Assembly: GCF_003609995.1 (NCBI RefSeq) | Contig: NZ_AP018786.1 | Location: 1,312,001 to 1,376,000, forward strand | DNA length: 64,000 nt | Reading direction: 5' to 3' | Source of the DNA: Sutterella megalosphaeroides | GTDB lineage: Bacteria; Pseudomonadota; Gammaproteobacteria; Burkholderiales; Burkholderiaceae_F | Shown here: positions 25,070-35,517 of the stretch, piece after piece | Position numbering within the stretch: the first letter of the stretch is position 1 | Layout of the letters: every line of letters starts with the position of its first letter | Position numbers and translations under genes: made by a program | The notes under the pieces: model-generated | Told to the model about the DNA's origin: nothing | What the model saw: only the letters and a program-made list of their open reading frames with translations | Database searches by the model: none

Positions 25070-26563
25070 TCAGGCCTTCTCGGCCGCAACCGATTCGGCG
25101 GCGATCTTGCCGAAGATCACGGCCTTCCCGACCGACGTTCCCGACATATAGGCCGCGCCGTGGAAGCCTCCGGTGCCTTCGCCCGCGGCAAAAAGCCCGG
25201 GGATCGGTTCGTCGAACACGGTGCGCACCCGGGCGTGCGCGTCGATTTTCGGTCCGCAGTAGGTCGAGAGCAGGCAGGCCGTGGCGGCGAACGCGTAAAA
25301 GGGCGGCCGTTCGATGGGAAGGGGCTTGCCGCCGCCCGCCGAAAGCGACGAGCGCCCGAAAGCATCGGCCCCCGAGACAATCCCGCGGTTGTAGGCGGCG
25401 ACGGTTTCAGCGAGAGCCTTGGGCGGCACGCCGATTTTCTCCGCCAGCGCTTCAAGCGTGTCGGCCGAATGAAGTTCGCCCGCCGCTTTCAAGCGGTCCG
25501 TCTTCGCAAGCGGATCCTTTTGGGCTTCCTCATGGACGGCGGCGTCGTAGACCTGGTAGCCGATCCCGTCGGGCTGCGTCATGACGATTTCGCCCAACTC
25601 TTTGTAGGGACGCGACTCGTCGGCAAAGCGCAGCCCCTCTTTGTTGACGATCACGGCGCCCTGATACATGACGAAGGCGGACGTTTTCGTCTTCGGGTTG
25701 AAGCCGTACGTCGCCTTGGTGTAGGAAACGTCGAGCAGGTCCGCACCGAGCGCCCAGGCCATCTTGGAGCCGTCGCCCGTATTGCCGAGGCCCCCCAACT
25801 TCAGGGCCTTTTCCGCGGCGGGCGAGAAGCGCCGCAGAAGGTCTTCCCCGCGCGCCCAACCGCCCGCGGCGATGACGACGCCGCGCTTCGCGCCGTAGGT
25901 GCGGGTCTTTTTCCCGGAGCGCGCGGTGACACCCACGACGCGGCCCGCGGCGTTCGTGACAAGCCGCTCGGCGGCCGTGTTGAGATGAAAGACAGCGCCT
26001 TTCGAGCGGGCGAGGTCCTGAAAGACTTTGAGCATTTGGGATGTTTTCGTCATGTGCTGGCGCGGCACGCTCATGCCCGCGCCCGTGGTGGGCGCCCCGA
26101 ATTCGACGCCCAGACTTTTCGCCCATTCGTAGACGGGAAGGCACGCAGTGACGTACGTCCGAACGAGCTCGGGGTCGTTCACCTTGCCCATCGCAAGGAG
26201 CTCTTTTTCGAAGAGTTCGGGAGAATCGTCGATCCCGGCCGCTTTCTGGAGGTCGGTGCCGCAAATGGCAAAGCCCCCGTTGCAGACGGCCGTCGAACCT
26301 CCCGTCGTACGGAGCTTTTCGAGAACGATGACGGAAAGACCGAGTTCCGAGGCTCGGGCCGCGGCGGCGGAGCCCGCCGCTCCGGTGCCGATGACGACGA
26401 GGTCGGCCGTTTCGTCGAAAGCGGGCCACGCTTCGGCGGCGGAAAGTCGAAGCGGAGCAAAAGCCGCAAGCGATGCGGCTCCCGAAAGCGCGGCCGCGCG
26501 CTTGAAAAAGTGCCGTCGGGATGCAACGTCGATCGGATCGGTCGGGGTGTCGGTGGTGGTCAT
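25070..26563 (-). CDS. Exported FAD-dependent reductase (fumarate-reductase flavoprotein family)
   Basis: This 497-residue flavoprotein has a Tat signal, SRRHFFKRAA (residues 15-24), followed by a hydrophobic stretch and a cut near LSA-A. The FAD motif is VVIGTGAAGSAAAA, with GGSTAVCNGGFAICG after it. The C-terminal part has PGLFAAGEGTGGFHG and GKAVIFGKIAAE. It has no FMN or haem domain. AAAGGAGG precedes the ATG at 26563. It is divergent from the FMN-containing reductase at 26919, and both share an intergenic region with a perfect palindrome, so they are probably co-regulated. The substrate is not predicted. Confidence 0.85.
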   Translation of the reverse strand: MTTTDTPTDPIDVASRRHFFKRAAALSGAASLAAFAPLRLSAAEAWPAFDETADLVVIGTGAAGSAAAARASELGLSVIVLEKLRTTGGSTAVCNGGFAICGTDLQKAAGIDDSPELFEKELLAMGKVNDPELVRTYVTACLPVYEWAKSLGVEFGAPTTGAGMSVPRQHMTKTSQMLKVFQDLARSKGAVFHLNTAAERLVTNAAGRVVGVTARSGKKTRTYGAKRGVVIAAGGWARGEDLLRRFSPAAEKALKLGGLGNTGDGSKMAWALGADLLDVSYTKATYGFNPKTKTSAFVMYQGAVIVNKEGLRFADESRPYKELGEIVMTQPDGIGYQVYDAAVHEEAQKDPLAKTDRLKAAGELHSADTLEALAEKIGVPPKALAETVAAYNRGIVSGADAFGRSSLSAGGGKPLPIERPPFYAFAATACLLSTYCGPKIDAHARVRTVFDEPIPGLFAAGEGTGGFHGAAYMSGTSVGKAVIFGKIAAESVAAEKA

Positions 26564-26768
26564 GCTTGGAACCTCCTTTTCTCGGTTTTTTCTCGGTTTT
26601 TTCGCGGGTCTTTCCCGTCGCCGGGCGGGAATGCATCGTCCCGGGAGCGCCGAAGGCGGCGTCGGAACGCCGTCCGGGTCCCGCGCGCCGCGCGAAACCG
26701 GTCCTTCGAGTCTACGCCCGCGCCTGCCTCGACGGCCTTTGGGTTTTCCGCAGGTCTTTTCGGTGCAT

Positions 26769-26788
26769 CTACCTACCGAAGTAGGTAG
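26769..26788. promoter_or_regulatory. Perfect palindrome CTACCTAC-CGAA-GTAGGTAG, candidate regulator operator
   Basis: Eight-base arms flank a four-base centre. It lies in the 355-base region between two divergent flavin reductase genes, 131 bases before the ATG at 26919. It contains WACCT-N8-AGGTW, as at 24099-24116. Confidence 0.5.
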
Positions 26789-26918
26789 CCGATCGAGCTC
26801 GGGCGGTAGGACAATGATTCGATCGACGGTTGACGGTCGGCTTTTGCGGACTTTCCTTCAAAACCCGCGCGAACGGGCCGACAACCGAAACCGAGCTGTT
26901 TTTTCCGGAGAGTTTTTT

Positions 26919-28721
26919 ATGAAGCAGACGCTTCTTGCGGCGGCCATGCTCGCCGCTTTTGCGGCCGGTGCCGCTTCGGCCGCTCCCGCCTTCAAGGCGG
27001 GCACCTACACCGCCCAGGCCCAGGGCATTCACGGCCCCGTCGTCGTTGAGGTCGCCTTCTCGAAGGACCGCATCGAGTTCGTGAAGGTCGTCAAGCAGGA
27101 AGAAACCCAGGGGATCGGCACGAAGGCGGTCGAACTGCTGCCCTCGCGCATCGTTGAAACCCAGTCGCCCAAGGTTGACGCCATCACCGGGGCGACCATC
27201 ACCTCGAACGCCATCCGCGCGGCGGTCGCCGACTGCGTGAAGCAGGCCGGGGTCGATCCGGAAACGCTCGTTCCCGTCGTCGTCAAGAAGGCCGCGAAGA
27301 ACGAAGAACTCACCACCGACGTCGTCATCGTGGGCGGTGGCGGCGCGGGCATGTCCGCGACGATTCGCACCCGCATGAACGGGCTCGACGCGATCCTCGT
27401 CGAAAAGATGCCGTTTATCGGCGGCGCCGCTTCGATTTCGGGCGGTCAGGTGGTCGCTCAAGGGTCGAAGCTTCAGAAGGCTTTCGGCTCCACGGAAGAC
27501 AGTCCCGAATCGATGATCAAGGACTTCCAGGCGAACGGCCACAACTTGAACGACATCACGAAGCTCTCGCTCTACGCGAACAACGTGGGCGCCACTATCG
27601 ACTGGCTCCACGAGAAGGTGGGCGTCAAGTTCATCCCGAACGACCTTCCGTTCCTCGCCGAATACTCGCATCCGCGCGCCCTCGAATTCCAGGGGGGTGC
27701 CGGCACCATGGCGCAGCACCTCCGTGAAGTGATCGCCTCGAACGGCGCGAAGGTCCTCTACCAGACGCGCGTGAAGGAACTCCTCGTTGAAAACGGCGCC
27801 GTCACGGGCGTGAAGGCCGAAGACGCGAACGGCGTCACCTACACGATCCGCGCGAAGAAGACGCTTCTTACGACGGGGGGCTACGGGAACAATAAGGAAA
27901 TGCTCTCGCCCGAACTGAAGACGGCCCTCTACTACGGTCCCGTCTCGTCGACGGGCGACGGTCTCAAGATGGCCATGGGGCTCGATGCGAAGACGCAGCT
28001 CCTTCAGTACGGGAAGCGCTATCCGAACGGCATCGAGGTCGCCCCCGGCATCGCCAAGTCGACGATTTACGCGAACGTCGGCGCCTTCGATCAGGCGGGT
28101 ATTCTCGTCAACGTCGACGGCAAGCGCTTCGTGAACGAAAAGGCCTCGAACCGCCACATTCTCGACCCGATGCTTCAGACGAAGAACAAGCAGGCCTACG
28201 TCTTCATGGACCAGAAGTCCTGGGAAGGCTTCTACAAGCGCCTCCCCGAAACGGGCGTTTCGCACGAAGACGCGGACAAGTACCTCGCCGAAAACGGGAA
28301 GTCGCTCCCGCTCTTTGCGAAGGGCGCCACGATCGAAGAAGTGGCGAAGATTGCGGGCGTCAACGCCGAAAACCTCAAGGCCACGGTCGCGCGCTACAAC
28401 GGCTTCGTGAAGGCGAAGAAGGACGCCGATTTCGACCGTCCCGCGAAGTACATGGCCGCGGAAATCTCGGCCGAAGGCCCCTACTACATCGTCGAACAGA
28501 AGCCCCGCTTTGCGACGACGATGGGCGGCGTCTGCACGGACGACCACCTCAACATCGTGAAGAAGGACGGCTCGACCATTCCGAACCTCTACGCCGCGGG
28601 CGAACTCGTGGGCGGCGTGATGGGCGACGACTCGCCCGCGGGTGCGAACGTCGGTTGGGCGCTCACCTCGGGCCGCGTCGCCGCGGACGCGATCGCCGAA
28701 GCCATCAAGGCCGGCAAGTAA
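26919..28721 (+). CDS. Exported FMN/FAD reductase (UrdA-like, FMN-binding plus fumarate-reductase domains)
   Basis: This 600-residue protein has a Sec signal peptide (residues 1 to about 22, ASA-A) and an FMN-binding domain (about 25-105) with DAITGATITS, where the Thr in TGAT is the expected site of covalent FMN attached by ApbE. A large FAD-dependent reductase domain follows, starting with VVIVGGGGAGMSA near 130 and closing with NLYAAGELVGGVMG and GANVGWALTSGR. The order is that of urocanate reductase and related respiratory flavin reductases. CCGGAGAG precedes the ATG. Codon use is very biased (AAG, ATC, GTC), suggesting high expression. The acceptor is not certain. A terminator follows. 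Confidence 0.9.
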   Translation: MKQTLLAAAMLAAFAAGAASAAPAFKAGTYTAQAQGIHGPVVVEVAFSKDRIEFVKVVKQEETQGIGTKAVELLPSRIVETQSPKVDAITGATITSNAIRAAVADCVKQAGVDPETLVPVVVKKAAKNEELTTDVVIVGGGGAGMSATIRTRMNGLDAILVEKMPFIGGAASISGGQVVAQGSKLQKAFGSTEDSPESMIKDFQANGHNLNDITKLSLYANNVGATIDWLHEKVGVKFIPNDLPFLAEYSHPRALEFQGGAGTMAQHLREVIASNGAKVLYQTRVKELLVENGAVTGVKAEDANGVTYTIRAKKTLLTTGGYGNNKEMLSPELKTALYYGPVSSTGDGLKMAMGLDAKTQLLQYGKRYPNGIEVAPGIAKSTIYANVGAFDQAGILVNVDGKRFVNEKASNRHILDPMLQTKNKQAYVFMDQKSWEGFYKRLPETGVSHEDADKYLAENGKSLPLFAKGATIEEVAKIAGVNAENLKATVARYNGFVKAKKDADFDRPAKYMAAEISAEGPYYIVEQKPRFATTMGGVCTDDHLNIVKKDGSTIPNLYAAGELVGGVMGDDSPAGANVGWALTSGRVAADAIAEAIKAGK

Positions 28722-28798
28722 TCCGCACTGCGACTTCGGGGAGCCGAACGGGCTCCCCGCGAAAGGCTGCTTCCCGAAAACAGCCGCCAATCAAAAGC

Positions 28799-28829
28799 AA
28801 AGGCCGCGCTCCGAAAGGACGCGGCCTTT
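28799..28829. terminator. Terminator between the FMN/FAD reductase and ridA
   Basis: AAAGGCCGCG pairs with CGCGGCCTTT around an 11-base loop; the stem is A/T-flanked on both strands. Another GC hairpin (28737-28759) precedes it. It can serve both convergent genes. Confidence 0.7.
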
Positions 28830-28868
28830 GCCGTTGAAGTCGACGGACCGGTCGGTCCGAAGGCTCGC

Positions 28869-29246
28869 TTATTCGCCGAGGTAGGCGACGACCTCGATTT
28901 CGCAACGAAGACCCATGGGGAGCTCCTTCACCGCGAAGCACGAGCGCGCGGGCTTCGAGACGAAGTGCTTTTCGTAGACGGCGTTGAAGGCCTTGAAGTC
29001 CGCCATGTCGGCGAGGAAGCACGTCGTCTTCACGACGCGCGAGAAATCGGTGCCGGCGGAGGCGAGCACTTCGCGGAGGTTCGCGATCGCCTGTTCGGCC
29101 TGCGCGGCGACGTCCTCGCCCGCGGGGCGGCCCGTTTCGGGGACGATGCCGATCTGGCCCGACGTGAAGACGAAGTCGCCCGCACGGTAAGCCTGCGAGT
29201 AGGGACCGATGGCGGCGGGCGCCTTGTCGGAATGGATCTTCTGCAT
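28869..29246 (-). CDS. ridA: RidA family enamine/imine deaminase
   Basis: This 125-residue cytoplasmic protein hydrolyses reactive enamine/imine intermediates such as 2-aminoacrylate. The family hallmarks are IGPYSQAYRAGDFVFTSGQ, then KTTCFLADMADF and the catalytic Arg in ARSCFAVKELPMG, with the Glu of CEIEVVAYLG at the end. Length equals the family norm. The ATG at 29246 has AAGGAG upstream; the frame extends to 29387 without homology. It stands alone, convergent with the reductase operon. Confidence 0.92.
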   Translation of the reverse strand: MQKIHSDKAPAAIGPYSQAYRAGDFVFTSGQIGIVPETGRPAGEDVAAQAEQAIANLREVLASAGTDFSRVVKTTCFLADMADFKAFNAVYEKHFVSKPARSCFAVKELPMGLRCEIEVVAYLGE

Positions 29247-29575
29247 GGTTTTTTGCTCCTTGGCGGGACCGCGAGTACCCGGTCCGAATCGTGCAAGAAT
29301 GATTTCGCCGTCCGCAAGACCCCGGGCTTTCCGAGGCCGCTGCGCTCGGAACGGCTCCGACGTGTTATAGCACGGGCCCGGCGTCATCGAAACGTCGGTC
29401 TTGTGGCGAAGGAGCCGGTGTGTTTTTGAGGCATACCATAAATTGATGATGATGGCCTGCTTGCTGTCATATGTGGTACATAAAAATTTTCAGTAGCAAG
29501 CCTCTCATTTTTCTGCGGAACCTGTTAATCTGACCCGCCGTCGCAGAGGCGACAGCGCGGGCCGAAGAAGTCAGA
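29247..29575. other. Non-coding interval with an A+T-rich patch
   Basis: About 330 bases between two divergent genes. The stretch 29430-29530 is A+T-rich (CATATGTGG, ATAAAAATTTT) and probably holds the promoter of the 29576 gene. No gene or clear operator is seen. Confidence 0.4.
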
Positions 29576-30664
29576 ATGGAAGAAACAGTGATTCGGTCCC
29601 GAGCCGCGTCGGAGGATTTTTCCGCGTTGCTCGGCCTGCTCGAGAGCAAGGCACCTTTCGATGTTGCCGATTTTCACTTGCCCGAAACGCTGACGCGCTT
29701 TTCTATCCGCGTCGAAGGGCCGGGTTACGTGGCTGTTACGCCGGGCGAGCAGACCCGAACGTTGTGGGAAATTCAGGAGCACTTTTTCCGATTGGCGGCG
29801 CTCCTCGTTCACGGCACGACGGATATTCGGAAGTTGTCGACGGACGAACGCAAGGCTTTCGAGCTTCAATTCAGAACGCGCGAAGGCAGTTGGGAAGACC
29901 AGGTACTTACCGATGGTTTTTGGAAGGCTCTTTTCGAGAACACAGTTGGAAAAATGGACAGCAGAACGATTGCTTTGCTCATAATGGGGGTCTTCTGTGT
30001 CTGGGGGGTTACCAGCGTCGTTGACTCATACAACAACCGAACAGTGAAACTCAAGGAAGCCGAGGCGGCGATCAAGGCGGCAGAGGCTACGGTCAAGACG
30101 GCCGAGGCTAGGATCAAGGAGGCAGAGGTGAAACTCAAAGAAGAAACCAAACGTCTTCTCTCCCGTGAGGAAACCGAACGTTATCTGGCCCTTGTCGATG
30201 CCATCTCTCCGCGAGAGAAAAAGCAGTATGACGTTGTCATGCAAGCTACGGCCCATGCGAAGCAAAGAGTGGCGGAAAGTTTGGCAAAACGCAGCCCCGA
30301 TGCGACCCGAATCGAAGTCGGCGGCTCCGAGTATCAGGGAGCGGCGCTCGAAGCGTTGCGTGCTCGCTCCAAGAATGCAACCGAGCCGGTCGATGTGGTG
30401 TCCGGCCGATTCCAGATCGTCGGACTGAACCTGAACAAAGGTGCGCCGAAGTGGTCGATGCAACTTCGCGAAGCGGATTCGGGTAACGAGGTTACTGTGA
30501 GCGCATCGGAAGATACGCTCGAAGTCGATCTTGCCGAGGCTCAAGAAACGACCCTCGACGCTTTTCACTATGATCGCACCGTTGAGGCAACCTATGTGAC
30601 CGGGAAGCGGAAGACGTTCCTCGTCAGCATTCGTCCGGCCGAGGGCGACGCGACCGAACAGTAA
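29576..30664 (+). CDS. Unknown membrane protein with heptad-repeat coiled coil
   Basis: I do not recognise this 362-residue protein. Residues 1-125 form a soluble N-terminal part (LPETLTRFSIRVEGPG, LWEIQEHFFRLAALL). A single membrane helix spans about 130-149, followed at once by a charged coiled coil (155-200) containing four heptads of the form AE-x-x-(I/V/L)-K-x. The C-terminal 150 residues look beta-rich (FQIVGLNLN, NEVTVSASEDTLEVD, TFLVSIRP). There is no signal peptide, so the N-terminus is probably cytoplasmic, unless the topology is reversed. Composition is less G+C-biased than neighbours. It stands alone with its own terminator. A signalling, stress or defence role is possible but nothing in the sequence decides it. 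Confidence 0.7.
   Translation: MEETVIRSRAASEDFSALLGLLESKAPFDVADFHLPETLTRFSIRVEGPGYVAVTPGEQTRTLWEIQEHFFRLAALLVHGTTDIRKLSTDERKAFELQFRTREGSWEDQVLTDGFWKALFENTVGKMDSRTIALLIMGVFCVWGVTSVVDSYNNRTVKLKEAEAAIKAAEATVKTAEARIKEAEVKLKEETKRLLSREETERYLALVDAISPREKKQYDVVMQATAHAKQRVAESLAKRSPDATRIEVGGSEYQGAALEALRARSKNATEPVDVVSGRFQIVGLNLNKGAPKWSMQLREADSGNEVTVSASEDTLEVDLAEAQETTLDAFHYDRTVEATYVTGKRKTFLVSIRPAEGDATEQ
30059..30142 (+). repeat. Four 21-base tandem units encoding heptads
   Basis: Codons 162-189 of the unknown membrane protein repeat AEAAIKA, AEATVKT, AEARIKE, AEVKLKE. The DNA units are similar but diverged, consistent with tandem duplication that extended the coiled coil. Confidence 0.75.
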
Positions 30665-30720
30665 CGCGCCAGTCCGTCGGAGCCCGAGCAAACTTCGCTC
30701 TCCGCGGCCCCACAACGAAA

Positions 30721-30756
30721 AACGCCGAAATTCCCACTCGCGGGTTTCGGCGTTTT
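30721..30756 (+). terminator. Terminator of the 29576 gene
   Basis: AACGCCGAAA pairs perfectly with TTTCGGCGTT and is followed by TTTT counting the stem end. The hairpin lies 46 bases before the convergent lpxH stop and may act in both directions. Confidence 0.75.
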
Positions 30757-30802
30757 CCTTTTCACCGGAGCGCTCGAAGTAATCGAAACGCTTCAGGCTG
30801 AG

Positions 30803-31582
30803 TTACAACATTTGGATCTGCGGGCGACCGTCCTCAAGGAACGTGATGCAGCCCGAGCGGCCGGCGCAGTTCGTGTTGTCGAGTTCCCAGTCGGGTAGCA
30901 CCCAGCGCTCGATCTTGGCGCCCACGTGCGCGGCGGGCTTGTGGGTGTGACCGTGAATGACGAGGTCGACCCCCGCGGTGCGGGCGGCTTCGGCAACGGC
31001 CGATTCGACCACGTCCATTTCGGCGTCGGTCTTCATGCTCTTGTCACCTTCGCTCTTCATGCGGGCTTCCTGGGCCATGGCGATGCGCTCGGGAACGGGC
31101 TTCGAGAGGACGGCGGCCTGCCACTGGGGATTGCGCACCATCTTGCGGAAAGCCTGATAGGTTTCGTCACGCAGGCACCAGGCGTCGCCGTGCGAGAGGA
31201 GGATCTTGCGACCGCGGATCTCAACGACGATCGGGTCGGCGATGAGTTCGGCACCGCACGCCGCGGCAAAGCCTTCGCCGAGCATGACGTCGCGGTTGCC
31301 CTGCATGATGAGAAGGCGACGGCCCGAAGCCGTGTAGAGCTTCAGGGTGGCGACGATCGCTTCGGCGTCACCCATCGCGTCGTCTCCGATCCAGAAGTCG
31401 AAGAGGTCGCCGAGAATCACGAGTTCGGCGTAGCGGGGGGCCACTTCCTTCATGAAGCGCAGAAAACCCATGATGGTCTTGGGCTTCGTCGGGGTGAGGT
31501 GAAGGTCCGAAATGATGACGGGATTCGAGAGCGGAGCAACGCTCGCGAGACCCGCAAGGGCGGGTACCTGCATCGATTCCAT
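30803..31582 (-). CDS. lpxH: UDP-2,3-diacylglucosamine diphosphatase LpxH
   Basis: This 259-residue metallophosphoesterase cleaves UDP-2,3-diacylglucosamine to lipid X in lipid A synthesis at the inner membrane. Metal-binding motifs are in the correct order: SDLHL, GDLFDFWIG, GNRD, a His in LLSHGD, and HGHTHKP. Length is slightly above the E. coli enzyme (240), mostly from the N-terminal 20 residues. ATG 31582 has GGAG 10 bases upstream; ATG 31573 is an alternative start. It lies downstream of ppiB on the same strand, as in other Burkholderiales. Confidence 0.92.
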   Translation of the reverse strand: MESMQVPALAGLASVAPLSNPVIISDLHLTPTKPKTIMGFLRFMKEVAPRYAELVILGDLFDFWIGDDAMGDAEAIVATLKLYTASGRRLLIMQGNRDVMLGEGFAAACGAELIADPIVVEIRGRKILLSHGDAWCLRDETYQAFRKMVRNPQWQAAVLSKPVPERIAMAQEARMKSEGDKSMKTDAEMDVVESAVAEAARTAGVDLVIHGHTHKPAAHVGAKIERWVLPDWELDNTNCAGRSGCITFLEDGRPQIQML

Positions 31583-31676
31583 GGTGATAGATCTCCGGAG
31601 AATGGGTGTTGGGCGTGCAAAACGCGCAAAACCCCCGCGTTCCCGCGGAACGTCGGGGGCTTCGGACGAGCGAAAA

Positions 31677-32174
31677 TCAGTCGGCGATGATTTCGGCCTT
31701 TTCGATCACGACGTCTTCGACGGGAACGTCGCCGTGGAAGCCGCGGGTCGAGGTGCGGACCTTGGCGATTTCGTCGACGACGTCTTCACCGGCCACGACG
31801 CGGCCGAAGACGGCATAGCCCCAGCCCTGGCTCGTCGGAGCCGTGTGGTTGAGGAAGTCGTTGTCGGCGACGTTGATGAAGAACTGGGCCGTGGCGGAGT
31901 GGGGGTCGCCCGTGCGGGCCATGGCGATCGTGTAACGGTCGTTCTTGAGGCCGTTGGCGGCTTCGTTTTCGATCGGAGCACGGGTTTCCTTCTGGATCAT
32001 GCCAGGGAGGAAGCCGCCGCCCTGGATCATGAAGCCGCGGATGACGCGGTGGAAGATGACGCCGTTATAGAAACCGGACTTGACGTACTCTTCAAAGTTT
32101 TCGCTGGTCTTCGGGGCGTGTTCGTGGTCGAGCTCGATGTCGATCACACCCTTGTTCGTGGTGAAACGGATCAT
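31677..32174 (-). CDS. ppiB: Cytoplasmic peptidyl-prolyl cis-trans isomerase (cyclophilin, PpiB)
   Basis: This 165-residue cyclophilin catalyses proline isomerisation. The active-site motifs are [13 protein letters not shown] (Arg and Phe of the catalytic pocket), [16 protein letters not shown] and [16 protein letters not shown]. There is no signal peptide, so it is cytoplasmic. The ATG at 32174 is preferred because PpiB proteins begin directly with the first strand (MIRFTTNKG); ATG 32186 would add four residues. It lies between lpxH and a periplasmic paralogue. Confidence 0.93.
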   Translation of the reverse strand: MIRFTTNKGVIDIELDHEHAPKTSENFEEYVKSGFYNGVIFHRVIRGFMIQGGGFLPGMIQKETRAPIENEAANGLKNDRYTIAMARTGDPHSATAQFFINVADNDFLNHTAPTSQGWGYAVFGRVVAGEDVVDEIAKVRTSTRGFHGDVPVEDVVIEKAEIIAD

Positions 32175-32356
32175 GATGGTGTCCATGCAGTCGGACCCGG
32201 GAAAGCACGCCGAGCGCGCCGTCGCCGGGCCGCAGGATAAGAGAAAAAAAATCGGGCCCCTCGAAGTGTTCCGGGGAGCGTGGCCCCCCATTGTCGCACA
32301 AGCGCGGGCAAATCGGGCCGCGAGGGGTTCGAACCCCGGTGCGGGGTTCGGGACGG

Positions 32357-32938
32357 TTATTTGACGACTTCGGCCTTGAGGATCTTCACGGTCGAGACGG
32401 GCACGTCGCTCATCCCGGCCTTGCGACCCGTCGAGACGGCGGCGATCTTGTCGACCACGTCTTCGCCCTTCACGACGCGACCGAAGACGCAGTAGCCGTT
32501 GCCGTCCTGAGCGCGGTCGGCGTTGAGGAAGTCGTTGTCGGCGACGTTGATGTAGAACTGGGCGGTCGCCGAGTGCGGGTAGGAGGTACGGGCCATGGCG
32601 ATCGTGTAGCGGTCGTTGGGCAACCCACCGCGCGCCTCAAGCGGAATAGGTTCGTGCGTGGGCTTTTCCTTCATCGCTTCCGTAAAGCCCCCGCCCTGGA
32701 TCATGAAGCCCGCGATCACGCGGTGAAAGATCGTGTCGGTGTAGTGGCCTTCGTTCACGTAGCGCAGGAAGTTCTTTACCGTGATCGGGGCGCGGTCGGG
32801 CGAGAGCTGCACGACGATCGTACCCATCGTGGTTTCGATCGCAACGCGCGGTTCCGAAACGGGCGCCGCGTTCGCAAGGCCCGTCGAAAGGGCGAGAGCG
32901 GCGGGAAGAATCGATGCAAGAAGTCGACGACGAAGCAT
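32357..32938 (-). CDS. ppiA: Periplasmic peptidyl-prolyl cis-trans isomerase (cyclophilin, PpiA-like)
   Basis: This 193-residue protein has a signal peptide (residues 1 to about 24, GLANA-A) followed by a cyclophilin domain. [31 protein letters not shown] and [15 protein letters not shown] carry the active site. It helps fold secreted proteins. It is clearly a duplicate of the neighbouring ppiB with an export signal added. It forms a same-strand group with ppiB, lpxH and the TPR gene. Confidence 0.93.
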   Translation of the reverse strand: MLRRRLLASILPAALALSTGLANAAPVSEPRVAIETTMGTIVVQLSPDRAPITVKNFLRYVNEGHYTDTIFHRVIAGFMIQGGGFTEAMKEKPTHEPIPLEARGGLPNDRYTIAMARTSYPHSATAQFYINVADNDFLNADRAQDGNGYCVFGRVVKGEDVVDKIAAVSTGRKAGMSDVPVSTVKILKAEVVK

Positions 32939-33026
32939 GTGTCAGTGTCTCCGAATGGTGTCGTGGTGGTTGTGTTGGGGGTGCAAGCGGCTTCGCTCGG
33001 GCGAAGCGCTCTCTGAAGCCGGGCTG

Positions 33027-33590
33027 TCAGACCCCTTCCTTCGTGATGCGCTTCAAGGTCTTCAAGCGCGACTGCAATTCGGCGTTGCGCGTGAGGACGG
33101 CGGCCGAGCGCTCGTAATTTTCAATGGCAAGCGCCAGGTACACGTCCCCGAGGTTCTTTTGCGCGAGGGCGAATTCGGGGTTGATGGCGAGCGCCTTGCG
33201 AAGGAGCTCGGCCGCGTGTTCGAGGTTGCCGAAGCCCGCCTCGATCACGGCGAGGTTGTTGTAGGGGTCGGGAATCTCGGGGTATTCGCGAATGAGGGCG
33301 TTCAAGCCCGTGGCGGCTTCTTCGCGCCGCCCGAGCGCGTCAAGCGCCACGGTACGCATGAAGCGCAGCTGCACGTTGCGGGCGTTGCGGGCGATGCCGA
33401 TGTCGGCCAACTCCAGAGCCTGCGCCGCGTTGTTGCTTTTGAGCAGTCGCTCGACGTGCTCGGAAAACTGCGAGTCGTGCAACGTACGGGCGAGATTTTC
33501 CATGTCGCTCGCGGCCGAGACGGGAAGCGACGTTGCGGTACCGACCGCAACGAAGAGGGCGGAGAGAAGAACGAAAAGCGAGCGGCGCAT
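33027..33590 (-). CDS. Exported TPR protein
   Basis: This 187-residue protein has a signal peptide (residues 1 to about 26, PVSA-A) and three or so tetratricopeptide units: AAQALELADIGIARNARN, then DPYNNLAVIEAGFGNLEHA, then PEFALAQKNLGDVYLALA. It ends with a short coiled segment. Such proteins sit between ppiA and cysS in many betaproteobacteria. The role is probably as a periplasmic scaffold; no partner can be named. Confidence 0.85.
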   Translation of the reverse strand: MRRSLFVLLSALFVAVGTATSLPVSAASDMENLARTLHDSQFSEHVERLLKSNNAAQALELADIGIARNARNVQLRFMRTVALDALGRREEAATGLNALIREYPEIPDPYNNLAVIEAGFGNLEHAAELLRKALAINPEFALAQKNLGDVYLALAIENYERSAAVLTRNAELQSRLKTLKRITKEGV

Positions 33591-34016
33591 TGTGGAGGGC
33601 TCTGAGATAAAAGACGTGCGGAGAAGTGCGTAAGGGACGGAAACGGGAGCGGGACGCGAGTCCCGTCGGGTCCCCCCGACGAGTACCCCGGGAGGCGGCC
33701 CGAGGGTTTTCGAGGGGGTTTCAACGGGGTATCGGCGTCATCGGCCTTTTGCCCGACGCGGCGAGCGCGTCTGGACGGCTATACTTTCCGGGATTCCGAC
33801 TGTCGGGAATTTTAGCCGCTTCGCGGCGGGGTCGTCCGAAGGACCTGTACGCACCTGTAACAGGTTCCTGCGACTTCCCGCGCAGCCCCGACTGTTCGGC
33901 CGGGGGGGCGGGGCGACCCGCACCTCGGACAAAGCGATTCGAATTCGTACTATTCGCAACGAGCCCGTCCTCCGCGCATGACGACGTCGGAGTGCCTGGG
34001 CTACCAAAGGAACGTC
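33591..34016. other. Divergent promoter region between the TPR/ppi/lpxH group and cysS
   Basis: About 425 bases with no gene. A TATACT (33780-33785) resembles a -10 box towards cysS, but the -35 position is poor. No T-box-like tRNA-binding leader is seen upstream of cysS. Confidence 0.4.
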
Positions 34017-35426
<1,410 letters not shown>

Positions 35427-35517
35427 GGCGTCTCGACCGCGCAAGTACACAAGGCGCCAAGGCGCTTGAGGGCCGACGCGGTCGGTCCTTCCCCGAACAC
35501 ACCATTACACACGCATC

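Noticed and set aside
26769-28790. About 670-codon minus-strand frame over the FMN/FAD reductase
   Set aside because: Shadow of a highly codon-biased gene; repeated Arg/Val/Asp/His pattern and no known domain.
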